This document shows, one piece after another, positions 40,901 through 50,126 of a stretch of DNA of 54,034 bases. Each line of letters begins with the position of its first letter. The stretch's first letter is position 1. The notes beneath the pieces are model-generated. The model was not told the DNA's origin, ran no database searches, and worked only from the letters and a program-made list of their open reading frames with translations. A program made the position numbers and the translations under genes. Location of the stretch: NCBI GenBank assembly GCA_945872155.1, contig CAMBYK010000001.1, forward strand, positions 1 to 54,034, written 5' to 3'. This stretch comes from an uncultured Candidatus Saccharibacteria bacterium. GTDB lineage: Bacteria > Patescibacteriota > Saccharimonadia > Saccharimonadales > Saccharimonadaceae.

Positions 40901-43900
40901 CTTTGACACAGTCTGCGCCGAGGAGATCGGAAAGCGGATCAAGCAGGTTGGGATTGAGTTCCACGCGAAAAGGCAGACGAAGTGGTTTTTTCTCCGCGCC
41001 ATCATCTAGAACTAAGACAATATCCTGCAGGCCGGGATGTTTATCACAGATATGCTTGACTTCGCTCAGTAGCTCGGTGTTTTCGGGGTCTTTGATGAGG
41101 ATGAAAAGTTTTTTGTTACGATCGACCGGCTCTGGGGGCGGGGTATAGGGCACGCTGGCGACCGGAGCGCTGTCGGCGGTGAATTTCTTTGAAACGCGCT
41201 GGGCGGAAGAGCGGCGAGTAGGTGCGGCGACTGGAGAAGCTAGTCTGGAGCCGGTAGATTGATAATTTTCTAACACCTGATCGGAGATAATATCGACTGT
41301 ATCAGCAATAATTTTGATTTCAGAGGTGATATTGCCATTTTTGTCTTTGGCGTTGACGCGGCCAGTCACTTTAATAACGTTATCGAGCACTAATTTTGCA
41401 CCAACTTGTTCATAGAGACTAGGGAAAATGATGATTTCCTGCTCGGAGGTTTTACTGGCGATTTTAACAAAGGCCATCTTGGTGTTGGATTTTGTGACAA
41501 TGGTGCGGACGTCGTTAATGATGCCACCGATAATTAGGAGTTTGTTGTCGTTTTCGGCGGTAATGAGGCTGTAGCTATGCGTCTGCTCATCGAAGAAAGT
41601 GTCGTATTTGTCGAGAGGGTGGGCGGAAAGGTAGAGGCCCATTAGATCGCGCTCCCACAAAAGTTGCTCTTTTTCAGGGTATTTGGTGGGGGCAGGAGTG
41701 ATTGGTGGCTCGGGCACGGCACCAGCAGAGCCAAAGGCGCCGAAGAGGTCGGTTTGACCAGAAGCGGTGTCTTTTTGTACTTTGGCGCCGTAGGCTTGGA
41801 TGTTTTCGAGATTGTAGAGTAAGTCAGAGCGGTCGCCAAAACTATCGAATGCGCCACATTTGATAGCAGATTCCCAAGATTTTTTGTTAAATTTGGAAGA
41901 ATCCACGCGTTTGGCAAAGTCGCAGACTGAGGTGAAGGGGCCGTTTTTGTCGCGCTCCGGAATGACAATCTCTTCAACTAGGGATTTACCCATGTTTTTG
42001 AGAGCGGCGAGACCAAAACGAATGGTATTTTGACCACCGACAATAGCGAAATCAGCATAGGATTCATTAATGTCAGGGCCGAGGACTTTAAGCCCCATAT
42101 GCTTGCACTCAGTCATTTCAATGGCGAGACGATCGGTCCAGCGCATATCAGAAGTCATCAGGGCGGCCATAAAAGCGTCTGGGTAGTTAGCTTTGAGATA
42201 GGCGGTCCAATAAGCAATCAAGGCATAGCAAGCGGCATGTGACTTGTTGAAACAATAATTAGCAAAATCTAGCAACTGATTCCAGAAGGTTTCGGCCTGC
42301 TCGCGCGTAGCACCACCGACTTTTTGAGCGCCTTCGATAAACTCAGGTTTTACCTTGTTCATGAGGTCAATTTTTTTCTTACCGACCGCTTTGCGCAGAG
42401 TGTCCGCTTGACCGCCAGTAAAGCCGCACCATTCTTTGGAAATCTGCATGAACTGTTCCTGATAAATCAGAATGCCATAGGTGCTTTTGAGCGAATTTTC
42501 TAGCCCAGGATGCAAATAGGTGATAGGTTCTTTGCCGTGCTTGCGACGAATAAAACTGTCGATAAACTGCATCGGGCCGGGGCGATAGAGCGCCACCATG
42601 GCGATAATATCTTCAAAGCTGGAGGCCTTGAGTTCTTTGAGATAGCGCTTCATGCCGGCAGATTCAAGCTGAAAAACACCGGTGGTCTCAGCGCGCTGCA
42701 ACAATTTAAAGGCTTTTTCGTCGTCTAGTGGTAGTTTGGCAAGGTCAATATCGCGATGATAGACTTTGCGAATCATGCGCATGGCATTATTGATGACAGA
42801 GAGGTTGGATAGCCCGAGAAAGTCCATTTTAAGTAAGCCGAGCTCCTCAACTTCGTTCATGGGAAATTGGGTGGCGATGGGGCCCTTGGCAGAAACTTCT
42901 AGCGGAAGATATTTTACTAAATCATCCGGCGCAATCACTACACCACAGGCGTGCACGCCGTGGTTTCTGATAGTGCCTTCTAGCCGTGCAGCGAAATCAA
43001 TCACTTCTTTAGCCGTGGGGTTGGTCTCGTATTCGCGTTTGAGATCGGGGACGTCTTTGATAGCGTCTTTTAGCTTGACGTGACGGCCCATCACAGGGTC
43101 TGGGACTAATTTGGCCAGACGATCCGCCTCAGCATAAGGCACTTCCAGGACGCGCGCCACATCGCGAATGGCGTTTTTGGCCATCATTTTACCAAAAGTG
43201 ACGATATTCGAAACTCTAGCATCGCCATATTTTTGAGTACAGTATTCAATTACTTCGTCGCGGCGGGTATCTTGAATATCGGTGTCAATATCAGGCATGG
43301 AGATACGGTCGGGATTTAGGAAGCGTTCGAAAAGCAAGTTGTATTTAAGCGGGTCAAGCTCGGTGATACGTAGCGCATAGGCAAGCAGCGAGCCGGCGGC
43401 CGAGCCACGACCTGGGCCAAAGACGATGCGTTGTGATTTGCCCCAGTTGATAAAGTCCTGCACAATTAAGAAGTAGCCGTTATAGCCCATTTTGTCCACT
43501 ACGGACAGTTCGTAGTCTATACGCTCGAGGACTGGTTCCGGCAGAAGCTTGCGACAATCCTCCACGCCCATTTGCTGGACTTGCTCATCTGGATTATCGG
43601 TATATCTAGTGACGAGACCGCGGAAAACTAGTTTATCTAGGTAAGTTTTTTCGGTTTCTTGCTCTGGAACGGGAAATTTTGGAATCAAAATGCGGCCAAG
43701 ATCGAGCTTGACGTTGCAACGGTCGGCAATTTGTTTGGTGTTGGTGACGGCTTCTGGGCAAGTCTTACCCCAGCGGGCAATAATTTCATTCGGATCGACC
43801 ACGTGAAGCTGAAAATTCTTCAGCGACATACGATTTTGATCGGAAAGATTGGACCCGGTGCCGATACAAAGTAAAACCTCATGAGCCTCTTGATCGGCAT

Positions 43901-44567
43901 GGCAGAGATAGTGGCCGTCACAAGAAACTACTAATGGCAAACCGGTCTCTTTAGAAAAATTTATCAGAGCATTATTGATTTTGGCTTGTTCGTCCCATGG
44001 GGCAGGAGCATCAGGATGGCCATGATCTTGCATCTCCAAATAGAAGCGATCTTGATAGACTTTGCTGTACCAATCAATCAACTTGCGGGCGCCGTCTAGG
44101 TCGCCAGCCCTAATTTTCATGGAGATTTCTGAGCCAGCACAGCCGGAAAGACAGATAATGCCTTCGTTGTATTTTTCCATGATTTCGTGATCGATGCGGG
44201 GGCGGTAATAGCGACCGTGGATTTCGGCCTCACTCATCAGGCGACAAAGGTTTTCAAAACCTTGCCCATTCATAGCGAGCAAAGTAATGTGAAAACGCTC
44301 CTTGTCGTGAGCTGGGTCGCGATCACTCATTTTGCGAGCAGCTACATAAGCTTCTAACCCAAGAATAGGCTTAACGCCGGCGCCCTGGGCAGTTTTGTAG
44401 AGGTCGATCAGACCGCTCATAGTGCCGTGGTCGGTGACCGCTACGGCTTCCATGCCATAATCTTTGACAGCGCTAACCAGCTCATTAATTTTAGTGAGCC
44501 CATCGAGCAAAGAATAGTGAGTGTGATTGTGCAAATGCACGAAATCACGCGGAGAAAGCTCGGCCAT
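40893..44567 (-). CDS. dnaE: DNA polymerase III subunit alpha
   Basis: A 1224-aa replicative polymerase. The N-terminal PHP domain starts FVHLHNHTHYSLLDG (metal-binding His11 and His13). The palm carries the acidic motif PDIDTD (425-430), and FGPGRGSAAGSLLAYAL lies just before it. A tandem helix-hairpin-helix, an OB domain (GGIINDVRTIVTKSNTKMAF) and a C-terminal region follow. The intact PHP motif fits possible intrinsic proofreading, as in DnaE enzymes without a DnaQ partner; that is inference. The start overlaps the small membrane protein stop (TAATG). Confidence 0.97.
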   Translation of the reverse strand: MAELSPRDFVHLHNHTHYSLLDGLTKINELVSAVKDYGMEAVAVTDHGTMSGLIDLYKTAQGAGVKPILGLEAYVAARKMSDRDPAHDKERFHITLLAMNGQGFENLCRLMSEAEIHGRYYRPRIDHEIMEKYNEGIICLSGCAGSEISMKIRAGDLDGARKLIDWYSKVYQDRFYLEMQDHGHPDAPAPWDEQAKINNALINFSKETGLPLVVSCDGHYLCHADQEAHEVLLCIGTGSNLSDQNRMSLKNFQLHVVDPNEIIARWGKTCPEAVTNTKQIADRCNVKLDLGRILIPKFPVPEQETEKTYLDKLVFRGLVTRYTDNPDEQVQQMGVEDCRKLLPEPVLERIDYELSVVDKMGYNGYFLIVQDFINWGKSQRIVFGPGRGSAAGSLLAYALRITELDPLKYNLLFERFLNPDRISMPDIDTDIQDTRRDEVIEYCTQKYGDARVSNIVTFGKMMAKNAIRDVARVLEVPYAEADRLAKLVPDPVMGRHVKLKDAIKDVPDLKREYETNPTAKEVIDFAARLEGTIRNHGVHACGVVIAPDDLVKYLPLEVSAKGPIATQFPMNEVEELGLLKMDFLGLSNLSVINNAMRMIRKVYHRDIDLAKLPLDDEKAFKLLQRAETTGVFQLESAGMKRYLKELKASSFEDIIAMVALYRPGPMQFIDSFIRRKHGKEPITYLHPGLENSLKSTYGILIYQEQFMQISKEWCGFTGGQADTLRKAVGKKKIDLMNKVKPEFIEGAQKVGGATREQAETFWNQLLDFANYCFNKSHAACYALIAYWTAYLKANYPDAFMAALMTSDMRWTDRLAIEMTECKHMGLKVLGPDINESYADFAIVGGQNTIRFGLAALKNMGKSLVEEIVIPERDKNGPFTSVCDFAKRVDSSKFNKKSWESAIKCGAFDSFGDRSDLLYNLENIQAYGAKVQKDTASGQTDLFGAFGSAGAVPEPPITPAPTKYPEKEQLLWERDLMGLYLSAHPLDKYDTFFDEQTHSYSLITAENDNKLLIIGGIINDVRTIVTKSNTKMAFVKIASKTSEQEIIIFPSLYEQVGAKLVLDNVIKVTGRVNAKDKNGNITSEIKIIADTVDIISDQVLENYQSTGSRLASPVAAPTRRSSAQRVSKKFTADSAPVASVPYTPPPEPVDRNKKLFILIKDPENTELLSEVKHICDKHPGLQDIVLVLDDGAEKKPLRLPFRVELNPNLLDPLSDLLGADCVKVK

Positions 44568-44830
44568 TATTTATTTTTGGTGGTCTTCTTAGGTTGATTG
44601 CCGAGATATTTGCTGGCGAAATTTTTTACTACGCCACCTACGGTGGTGAAATCTTTGACATTATCAATAATATCATCGGTTTTATTGGCGATGCTTTGGC
44701 CGGTGATGAGAATTTTTTTGGCTTCTTTGGTAACACCGATTAGTTTGACTACTAAAATAATGCCGACAATCAAGAAGACTAACAGGGTAAAAGACAGGAT
44801 ACTAACAATAATCCATTCTGCTGTATTCAT
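44567..44830 (-). CDS. Small membrane protein, DUF948-like
   Basis: An 87-aa protein with one N-terminal membrane helix (about 6-30), a helical segment resembling DUF948/YtxG proteins (GQSIANKTDDIIDNVKDFTT) and a basic tail (QPKKTTKNK). AAGGAGG precedes the start. It lies between galU and dnaE and is coupled to dnaE. Its function is unknown; the family link is tentative. Confidence 0.75.
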   Translation of the reverse strand: MNTAEWIIVSILSFTLLVFLIVGIILVVKLIGVTKEAKKILITGQSIANKTDDIIDNVKDFTTVGGVVKNFASKYLGNQPKKTTKNK

Positions 44831-44850
44831 AAAACCTCCTTAAATTAATG

Positions 44851-45723
44851 TTACTGGACAAAGTTGCGAATGTCGTCGGCAAAGCTCTCGTTGGCTAAAG
44901 TGTAGCGTAGGTGTGCGAGGAAATAGTTCTTTGGATCGCCGGTGGTCATCCATTCGCCCCGAGTCTTTTCGACATAAACTGGGCCGGTGGCAACTAATTT
45001 AGTGATAGCATCGACGGTCCAGAGCTCGTCGTCGAGACCGGTGTTTTTAGGGTCAAGATAAGCGAAAACTTCAGGGGTCAACAAGTAGCGACCATAAGAG
45101 GTAAGATTGGACGGAGCATCTTCGATGGCTGGTTTTTCGACGATATTTTGCAGAGTCATGGCATTTTCATCGGCAAGGCGGATAATACCATATTTATTGA
45201 GCTGGTCGCGAGGCATTTCCTGAGAAATAATGATCGCCTTGGCATCTGGATGAGCCTGATAAGATTCAACCAAAGTTTTGACATCCGAACTACCAAAAAC
45301 GACGTCGTCGGAATAAATGGCGATAAAGGCCTCGTCGTCGCGCAAAAATGGGCGAGCGGAGGCGATAGGCGATCCGTTGCCGTAAGGGAAAGCCGGGTCT
45401 TGTTCGATGACGGTAATCTTAGGAAAGTCTAAGACGTGCTGCACCGGGGCATAGCGGTCTTCTTTGCCCTGAGAGGTGAGCTGTTTGCGAATGCGGTTGA
45501 CGGAATTATTGAAATAATCTTCGTAAATTGGTTTGCCCTCTGGAGTGGCAACGATGATAATCTCTTTAATGCCGGCCTCGACACATTCTTCAACCACTAG
45601 CTGCATAATCGGGCGGTTGCCCATTGGCAACATGGCCTTAGGAATGGTTTTGGTGATTGGTAGATAGCGGCTAGCAAAACCAGCATCAGTAATGACTGCC
45701 TTAGTAGGGGTTTTATAACTCAT
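44851..45723 (-). CDS. galU: UTP--glucose-1-phosphate uridylyltransferase (GalU-type)
   Basis: A 290-aa nucleotidyltransferase with GalU landmarks: PITKTIPKAMLPMGNRPIMQ, VVEECVEAGIKEIIIVATPE, FIAIYSDDVVFG and YGRYLLTPEVFAYLD. It would make UDP-glucose for envelope glycans. The nucleotide loop that usually reads GxGTR is GFASR here (about residues 15-19), so substrate choice may differ. RBS AGAGGAG and an extended -10 precede it. Confidence 0.9.
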   Translation of the reverse strand: MSYKTPTKAVITDAGFASRYLPITKTIPKAMLPMGNRPIMQLVVEECVEAGIKEIIIVATPEGKPIYEDYFNNSVNRIRKQLTSQGKEDRYAPVQHVLDFPKITVIEQDPAFPYGNGSPIASARPFLRDDEAFIAIYSDDVVFGSSDVKTLVESYQAHPDAKAIIISQEMPRDQLNKYGIIRLADENAMTLQNIVEKPAIEDAPSNLTSYGRYLLTPEVFAYLDPKNTGLDDELWTVDAITKLVATGPVYVEKTRGEWMTTGDPKNYFLAHLRYTLANESFADDIRNFVQ

Positions 45724-45742
45724 ATTTTCTCCTCTTTTGATG

Positions 45743-45748
45743 ATTATA
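45743..45748 (-). promoter_or_regulatory. Extended -10 promoter for galU
   Basis: Minus-strand TGC-TATAAT lies about 20 nt upstream of the galU ATG, with AGAGGAG between them. No convincing -35 box. Confidence 0.5.
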
Positions 45749-45755
45749 GCATACC

Positions 45756-46298
45756 TTAGGCGCGTAGTAGGCGGGTAGTATAGACGAAATTACAGAATGC
45801 GAAACAGGCTAGATAGCCACTGAAAAATTCATAGAAGGCGTCGGTGCCGAGATAACCGGAATTAAAAATAGCAAAAGCAAAGATAGTGCTAACAATGCCG
45901 CAGCTCACCCAGATGAATTTGTTGGTTTTATCTTTGATTGAGGTGAAGCCGATGAAAATTTCTAGAACAGCGCGAATGAGCACATAGATAGAAATCACAG
46001 CGAGATGCAGCACTGCTGGCTGGGTGGCAGTAAAGAACAACACTAGTGCAGCAAGAATGCTGAGCCCAGCGACAAAGATGTTTAAAGCGACACCTTTTTT
46101 GCCATGACGACGGTGAGCGATGTTGAGAGTTTCGACTACGCCGAGCGATAAGATTACAGTAGCAGCAACAGTAACCAAAGCAAAGAAATCTTTGCTACCA
46201 AAAATGCGCAAGAACCCAACAAAGCCCAGCGAAACAATGGTCTGCCAGAGGTAAACACCCCAATGGCTCTCGATGTATTGTTTGACTTTTTTAGACAT
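45756..46298 (-). CDS. Integral membrane protein, unknown function
   Basis: A 180-aa hydrophobic protein with about six membrane segments, starting MSKKVKQYIESHWGVYLWQT. The general layout (short loops, duplicated hairpins, RAVLEIFIGFTSIKDKTNKF) resembles DUF308/HdeD-type proteins, but I cannot assign it. AGGAGG precedes the ATG and it has its own -10 box. Confidence 0.75.
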   Translation of the reverse strand: MSKKVKQYIESHWGVYLWQTIVSLGFVGFLRIFGSKDFFALVTVAATVILSLGVVETLNIAHRRHGKKGVALNIFVAGLSILAALVLFFTATQPAVLHLAVISIYVLIRAVLEIFIGFTSIKDKTNKFIWVSCGIVSTIFAFAIFNSGYLGTDAFYEFFSGYLACFAFCNFVYTTRLLRA

Positions 46299-46324
46299 AA
46301 AACCTCCTGTAAATAGTTATGTTT

Positions 46325-46330
46325 ATTATA
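46325..46330 (-). promoter_or_regulatory. Extended -10 promoter for the membrane protein gene
   Basis: Minus-strand TGC-TATAAT sits in the gap after the FemAB stop; the -35 region is poor. The leader is about 20 nt and includes AGGAGG. Confidence 0.5.
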
Positions 46331-46336
46331 GCACAA

Positions 46337-47371
46337 TTAGACGTGGCGAAGTTTTTTGCGGACGGTTTCGATGATTTTGGTTTTTTGATAAGCGAGAGGT
46401 TGCAGAATTAGGTCATGAGCGGGGAGATACTTGAGCTCCTGCACGCCAAAACCGCGCTTAAAGACCGAAACTCCGTAGAAGCGGTGCTTAGTGTCATTTT
46501 CATCTACAATCCCCCAGAAGTTATAGCGTTTGATTCCGCGCTCGCGGGCGTCGCGCATAGCTTGAAGATGCAAAAGCGGCGCGCCAGAGAGTTTTGTGCC
46601 GAGTTCGCTAGAAACACCGTAGTGATAAGAAGCTTCGTTGCCGTAAAAAATCATGAAGTTCTGGGCGAGAATTTCTCCCTGATGTTTGGCGGTGTAGAGG
46701 ACGGCTTGACCATGCGGAGCAAAAGCAGCAAATTGTTTGGTGAGAAAATCTTCTGAAAAAGCGAAAAAATCATGCCGTTTGGCAGTTTGGAGCTGAATTT
46801 GATAAAAAGTATGGATGTCTTTGGGGTCGGTAGAAGTTTCGATAGTGATGTTGTTTTTAGCGGCCTTGCGTAGAGCGCGACGCAGGCGTTGACGCATGCC
46901 AACTAGGATTTCGTCTTCGGTTTTGGTGAGATCTAGTATCCCGGCAAATTCTACAGAGAGATACATAGGGGCTTTTTTAAGTCCGAGCTTGGCAAATTGC
47001 TGTAAGGCCTGCTGTGAAAGCTCGAGCTGCGGGCGCACACGCACAAAAACGCAATGATGTTCAGTGCCGAGTTGCTTGATGTCGGCAAAAACGGCTTTGA
47101 CCAAAGGCTGGTCTTGCCAGTCCAAAATTGGCCCGCCGGCAATGGCTAGATGACGACCGCGTTTGGCGTTTTCTACTACGCCAGCATAGGCGGCGACGAT
47201 TTTGCCGTCTTGTTTGAAAAGCCGACGCACTACTTGATTGCCACGCGAAAGGTGAAAGTCGTAAAATTGCCAGGATTGCAAAAAGTTAGCTTCTGGATGG
47301 CTGGTGACAAATTTGTCCCACTCGGCAGCGCTAGTGGCAGTGATAATTTCTGTTTTTTTGGCTTTGTTCAT
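46337..47371 (-). CDS. FemAB-family peptidoglycan bridge-forming aminoacyltransferase
   Basis: A 344-aa protein with the duplicated GNAT fold of FemX/FemAB. It has WDKFVTSHPEANFLQSWQFY near the start, ENAKRGRHLAIAGGPILDWQ, RQRLRRALRKAAKNNITIET and a C-terminal GVSSELGTKLSGAPLLHLQA followed by KRYNFWGIVDEN. Such enzymes add amino acids from aminoacyl-tRNA to the lipid II stem peptide. It overlaps the preceding fusion gene (ATGA) and is clearly a paralogue of that gene's C-terminal half. Confidence 0.9.
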   Translation of the reverse strand: MNKAKKTEIITATSAAEWDKFVTSHPEANFLQSWQFYDFHLSRGNQVVRRLFKQDGKIVAAYAGVVENAKRGRHLAIAGGPILDWQDQPLVKAVFADIKQLGTEHHCVFVRVRPQLELSQQALQQFAKLGLKKAPMYLSVEFAGILDLTKTEDEILVGMRQRLRRALRKAAKNNITIETSTDPKDIHTFYQIQLQTAKRHDFFAFSEDFLTKQFAAFAPHGQAVLYTAKHQGEILAQNFMIFYGNEASYHYGVSSELGTKLSGAPLLHLQAMRDARERGIKRYNFWGIVDENDTKHRFYGVSVFKRGFGVQELKYLPAHDLILQPLAYQKTKIIETVRKKLRHV

Positions 47372-49449
47372 GCGAGATGTCTCCTTTTTTTGCGAATAGT
47401 TTCAATCAGCCAGTTAGGTAAATAGCGAAACTTTTTTAATACGATATCGTGAGCTGGCACAAATTCTACCACCGCTCCGCCGAAACCAGTTTTGAAGGTG
47501 GTGACTTTAGCATAACGATGTCCGGGCTGACCTTTGGGAGCGATACCCCAAAGATTAAAACGCTTGATTCCCTGTTTTTTAAGGTCGCGCATGGCCTGCC
47601 AAAGAATAGCATAGGCTCCTGGGAATTGACGGTTTAGGCTGGTAGAGGCCGCTTCGAAATACTCGGCCTCTTGTCCATCGATCAAGATGAGTCCCATAGC
47701 GATTACTTTTTGGTCTTTTTTAGCAACATAAATACGAGCATTTTTACCGAAGGCGATACGCTCAGCTGAGAGTTCTTCCGTAGCGGGCGGGACAAAGCCT
47801 TGACGCCTGGCGGTGTCAAGCTGTAGCTTGTGTAATTCCTGAAATAACTCTGGCGTATTGCCACTTTCGACCGTGACGCCCAGCTTGGCGGCGCGGCGCA
47901 CTTCGTATCTAGTCTGGCGACGCATATTGGCGAGTAGCTGCTCTTCGGACTGAGAGAGATCAATAATCACGGTGTTTTGGGCGTGTAGATGCATGGGGGC
48001 TTTTTGGGCTAGCCGTCCCAAAAGCTGAAGATTTTCTGGCGTATCGAGAAGTTGAGGGCGGAGGCGAACAAAAACACAGCGGTGCGCCTGAGCGGTGGCG
48101 ATAATTTGTTTGAAAACCGCACGAACTTGAGCGGACTTGCGCCAGTCTAATAATGGTCCGCCTGGAACCTCAAGATAGCGGCCACGTTTAGCATTTTTGA
48201 CAATCATCATTGCCCAGGCGCCAGGAGCGGAATAAGTGATAGTCTGATGTCCAATCAACTCGTTGGTCTTGGCCCAGGTAGGAGACTGCAGAAAATTAGC
48301 TTCCGGGTAGGCTGCGCAAATTTGCGGCCAGTTTGTAGCGGGGGCGAGGTCTTTTTGGTGTTTTGCAATGATCTTGTAAGCTTGTTTGAGTTGTTTTTCA
48401 GAGTAAAAAATCGGAAGATTGATGATTTTTTTCGTCAATGCGACAGCCACTGGGCACTCGTCCTCGGGGAAATGGGTCTTGGTGTAGTAGCGCACGGGCG
48501 AAATTGGCACTTCGTACCAAATTTCGTTGAAATGATAACCTGCTTTCTCTAGCTCAGCCAAAACGAGATCGCGATTTTCGACCAAGAAATGTTGTCTCAA
48601 AGGAGAGTGTCCGCCAGCCGGTAAGGCTTCGAGCTGCTTCAGGGCTAATTTGGCCTGCCAGTGGGTGAGGCGGGTGCCCGAGTCGAGCTTGGCGTCGGCT
48701 GAACGCTTGATCCAACCTAATTTGAACAATGCCCCCAACCAAAAATGTTGGAGTTTGAGTCTGAATAGAGCGCGGGCAAAAGTTCCGAAAAACGGATAGA
48801 AACGATCGCGCAAACGATCAGCAAAAGTAGGCAAATTAGTGGGCTGCTTAAGAGCGGGGAGGCTAGAATCTCGCAAAATCAAGGCACCGCCACAGACAGT
48901 ATCGATGGCTTTGCCTTTGCCAAAAGATAGAATAGTAGCCTGGCCAACCGTGCCAGCCTCGCGACCATCGGCATAAAAAATGCCAGCAGAATGAGCTAAG
49001 TCTTCAATAATCACTAACTTGTGTTTCTTGGCAAGCTTTTCTAGGCCGGCAATATCGGCGGGGAGGCCCAACGAGTTCTGAATGATGATAGCCCTAAGGT
49101 CTGGGTGGTTTTTGAGGACGGTTTGTAGTTCCTTGACGCCAAAGTGTAAGTCCTGCTCTCTGATATCGGCAAAAATTGGAACCTGCCCGGCGGCTTTGAC
49201 GCCCTCTAAAACAGCATGGCAGGTGAAGCCGTTGACTAAGACCTTGCTATTTTTGGGTAATAAAGTTTTCAAGGCCACCGATAGAGCCGAGCGCCCAGTG
49301 TGATAAAGAGCCACGTGCTTTAACTCGGCCTGGTAGCGGCTGGCGAAGTGTTCGCGAAGCTCTTGGGAATCTTTGCCCGTACCAACGGCAAAGGTATGGC
49401 GCCAAACATCGCGGCCACGGAAATTAGCAGCAAGACCTAGAAAATACAT
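47368..49449 (-). CDS. DegT-type PLP aminotransferase fused to FemAB aminoacyltransferase
   Basis: A 693-aa two-part protein. Residues about 1-370 are a DegT/DnrJ-type PLP fold: YHTGRSALSVALKTLLP, NGFTCHAVLEGVKAAGQVPI, the PLP-ring Asp in VIIEDLAHSAG (Asp150) and the Schiff-base Lys in ILSFGKGKAIDTVCGGAL (Lys178 or Lys180). Residues about 375-693 are a FemAB domain (AYPEANFLQSPTWAK, VPGGPLLDWRKS, RRQTRYEVRRAAKLGVTVES, KRFNLWGIAPKGQ). There is no stop or frame break between them. One idea is that the first part makes or modifies an amino donor for the second, but no such pathway is known to me. It is coupled on both sides within the envelope operon. Confidence 0.88.
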   Translation of the reverse strand: MYFLGLAANFRGRDVWRHTFAVGTGKDSQELREHFASRYQAELKHVALYHTGRSALSVALKTLLPKNSKVLVNGFTCHAVLEGVKAAGQVPIFADIREQDLHFGVKELQTVLKNHPDLRAIIIQNSLGLPADIAGLEKLAKKHKLVIIEDLAHSAGIFYADGREAGTVGQATILSFGKGKAIDTVCGGALILRDSSLPALKQPTNLPTFADRLRDRFYPFFGTFARALFRLKLQHFWLGALFKLGWIKRSADAKLDSGTRLTHWQAKLALKQLEALPAGGHSPLRQHFLVENRDLVLAELEKAGYHFNEIWYEVPISPVRYYTKTHFPEDECPVAVALTKKIINLPIFYSEKQLKQAYKIIAKHQKDLAPATNWPQICAAYPEANFLQSPTWAKTNELIGHQTITYSAPGAWAMMIVKNAKRGRYLEVPGGPLLDWRKSAQVRAVFKQIIATAQAHRCVFVRLRPQLLDTPENLQLLGRLAQKAPMHLHAQNTVIIDLSQSEEQLLANMRRQTRYEVRRAAKLGVTVESGNTPELFQELHKLQLDTARRQGFVPPATEELSAERIAFGKNARIYVAKKDQKVIAMGLILIDGQEAEYFEAASTSLNRQFPGAYAILWQAMRDLKKQGIKRFNLWGIAPKGQPGHRYAKVTTFKTGFGGAVVEFVPAHDIVLKKFRYLPNWLIETIRKKRRHLA

Positions 49450-50126
49450 TATTTTTGCTCCTTCAAAACTGCGACAATAGCAGAAGCAAGACCTTCCGGA
49501 TCACAGATATAAGGGGCATGAGTCCAGTTCTTGAAGGTTTTAAGACGACTGTTTTTGAGTCTCTGATGCATGATTTTGCCCTGACGAAGTGGCGTGACTT
49601 GGTCTTCTTCTCCCCACAAAATAGAGGTAGGCGTAGTAATCTTAGTCAAATCCAGCTCCTTGTCAGAGTCGAGCATATTGGTGAGAGTTTTTTTCATGTT
49701 TTCCGGAGCGTGAGAGTAATCACTGGCGCCGATAAGCTTATGGATGACCTTACGAAGCAGGGGAAATTTTTTGAGTGGCGCAAGCATCTTAGCGGCGAAG
49801 CGCAAAATATCGCGACGACGAGATTTCTCATAAACGCCGGCAGCAGAAAGTAAAATCAGGCGGGAGAGCTTGTCCGGCCGCTGGCTTAAGAGATTGAGCA
49901 AGATGCGTCCGCCGTTGCTGTGTCCAAGCGCAATTGCTCCGTCAGGGATGTTTTGGCCAGCCCAGGCTACATATTCTGAAATAGTCCAGACCTTGCGCGA
50001 AGGCGCGGTGAGCCCGGGCACGCGCAACATTTCTACCTCTATGCCAGCCTGCTTCAAAAGAGCGACAGTCTTATCCCAGTGAGAAATTTGGTAAGTCCAG
50101 CCGTGGATAATATACAATTTTGGCAT
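49449..50126 (-). CDS. Alpha/beta hydrolase
   Basis: A 225-aa alpha/beta-hydrolase fold. It has an HGW oxyanion motif near residue 9, nucleophile elbow GHSNGG (Ser70), a likely acid in ILWGEEDQVTPL and the base His in NWTHAPYICDPE. The lid region (KSRRRDILRFAAKMLAPLKK) is basic. The ATG at 50126 overlaps the Mur ligase stop (TGATG). The substrate is unknown; the neighbours suggest a cell-envelope ester or amide. Confidence 0.85.
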   Translation of the reverse strand: MPKLYIIHGWTYQISHWDKTVALLKQAGIEVEMLRVPGLTAPSRKVWTISEYVAWAGQNIPDGAIALGHSNGGRILLNLLSQRPDKLSRLILLSAAGVYEKSRRRDILRFAAKMLAPLKKFPLLRKVIHKLIGASDYSHAPENMKKTLTNMLDSDKELDLTKITTPTSILWGEEDQVTPLRQGKIMHQRLKNSRLKTFKNWTHAPYICDPEGLASAIVAVLKEQK

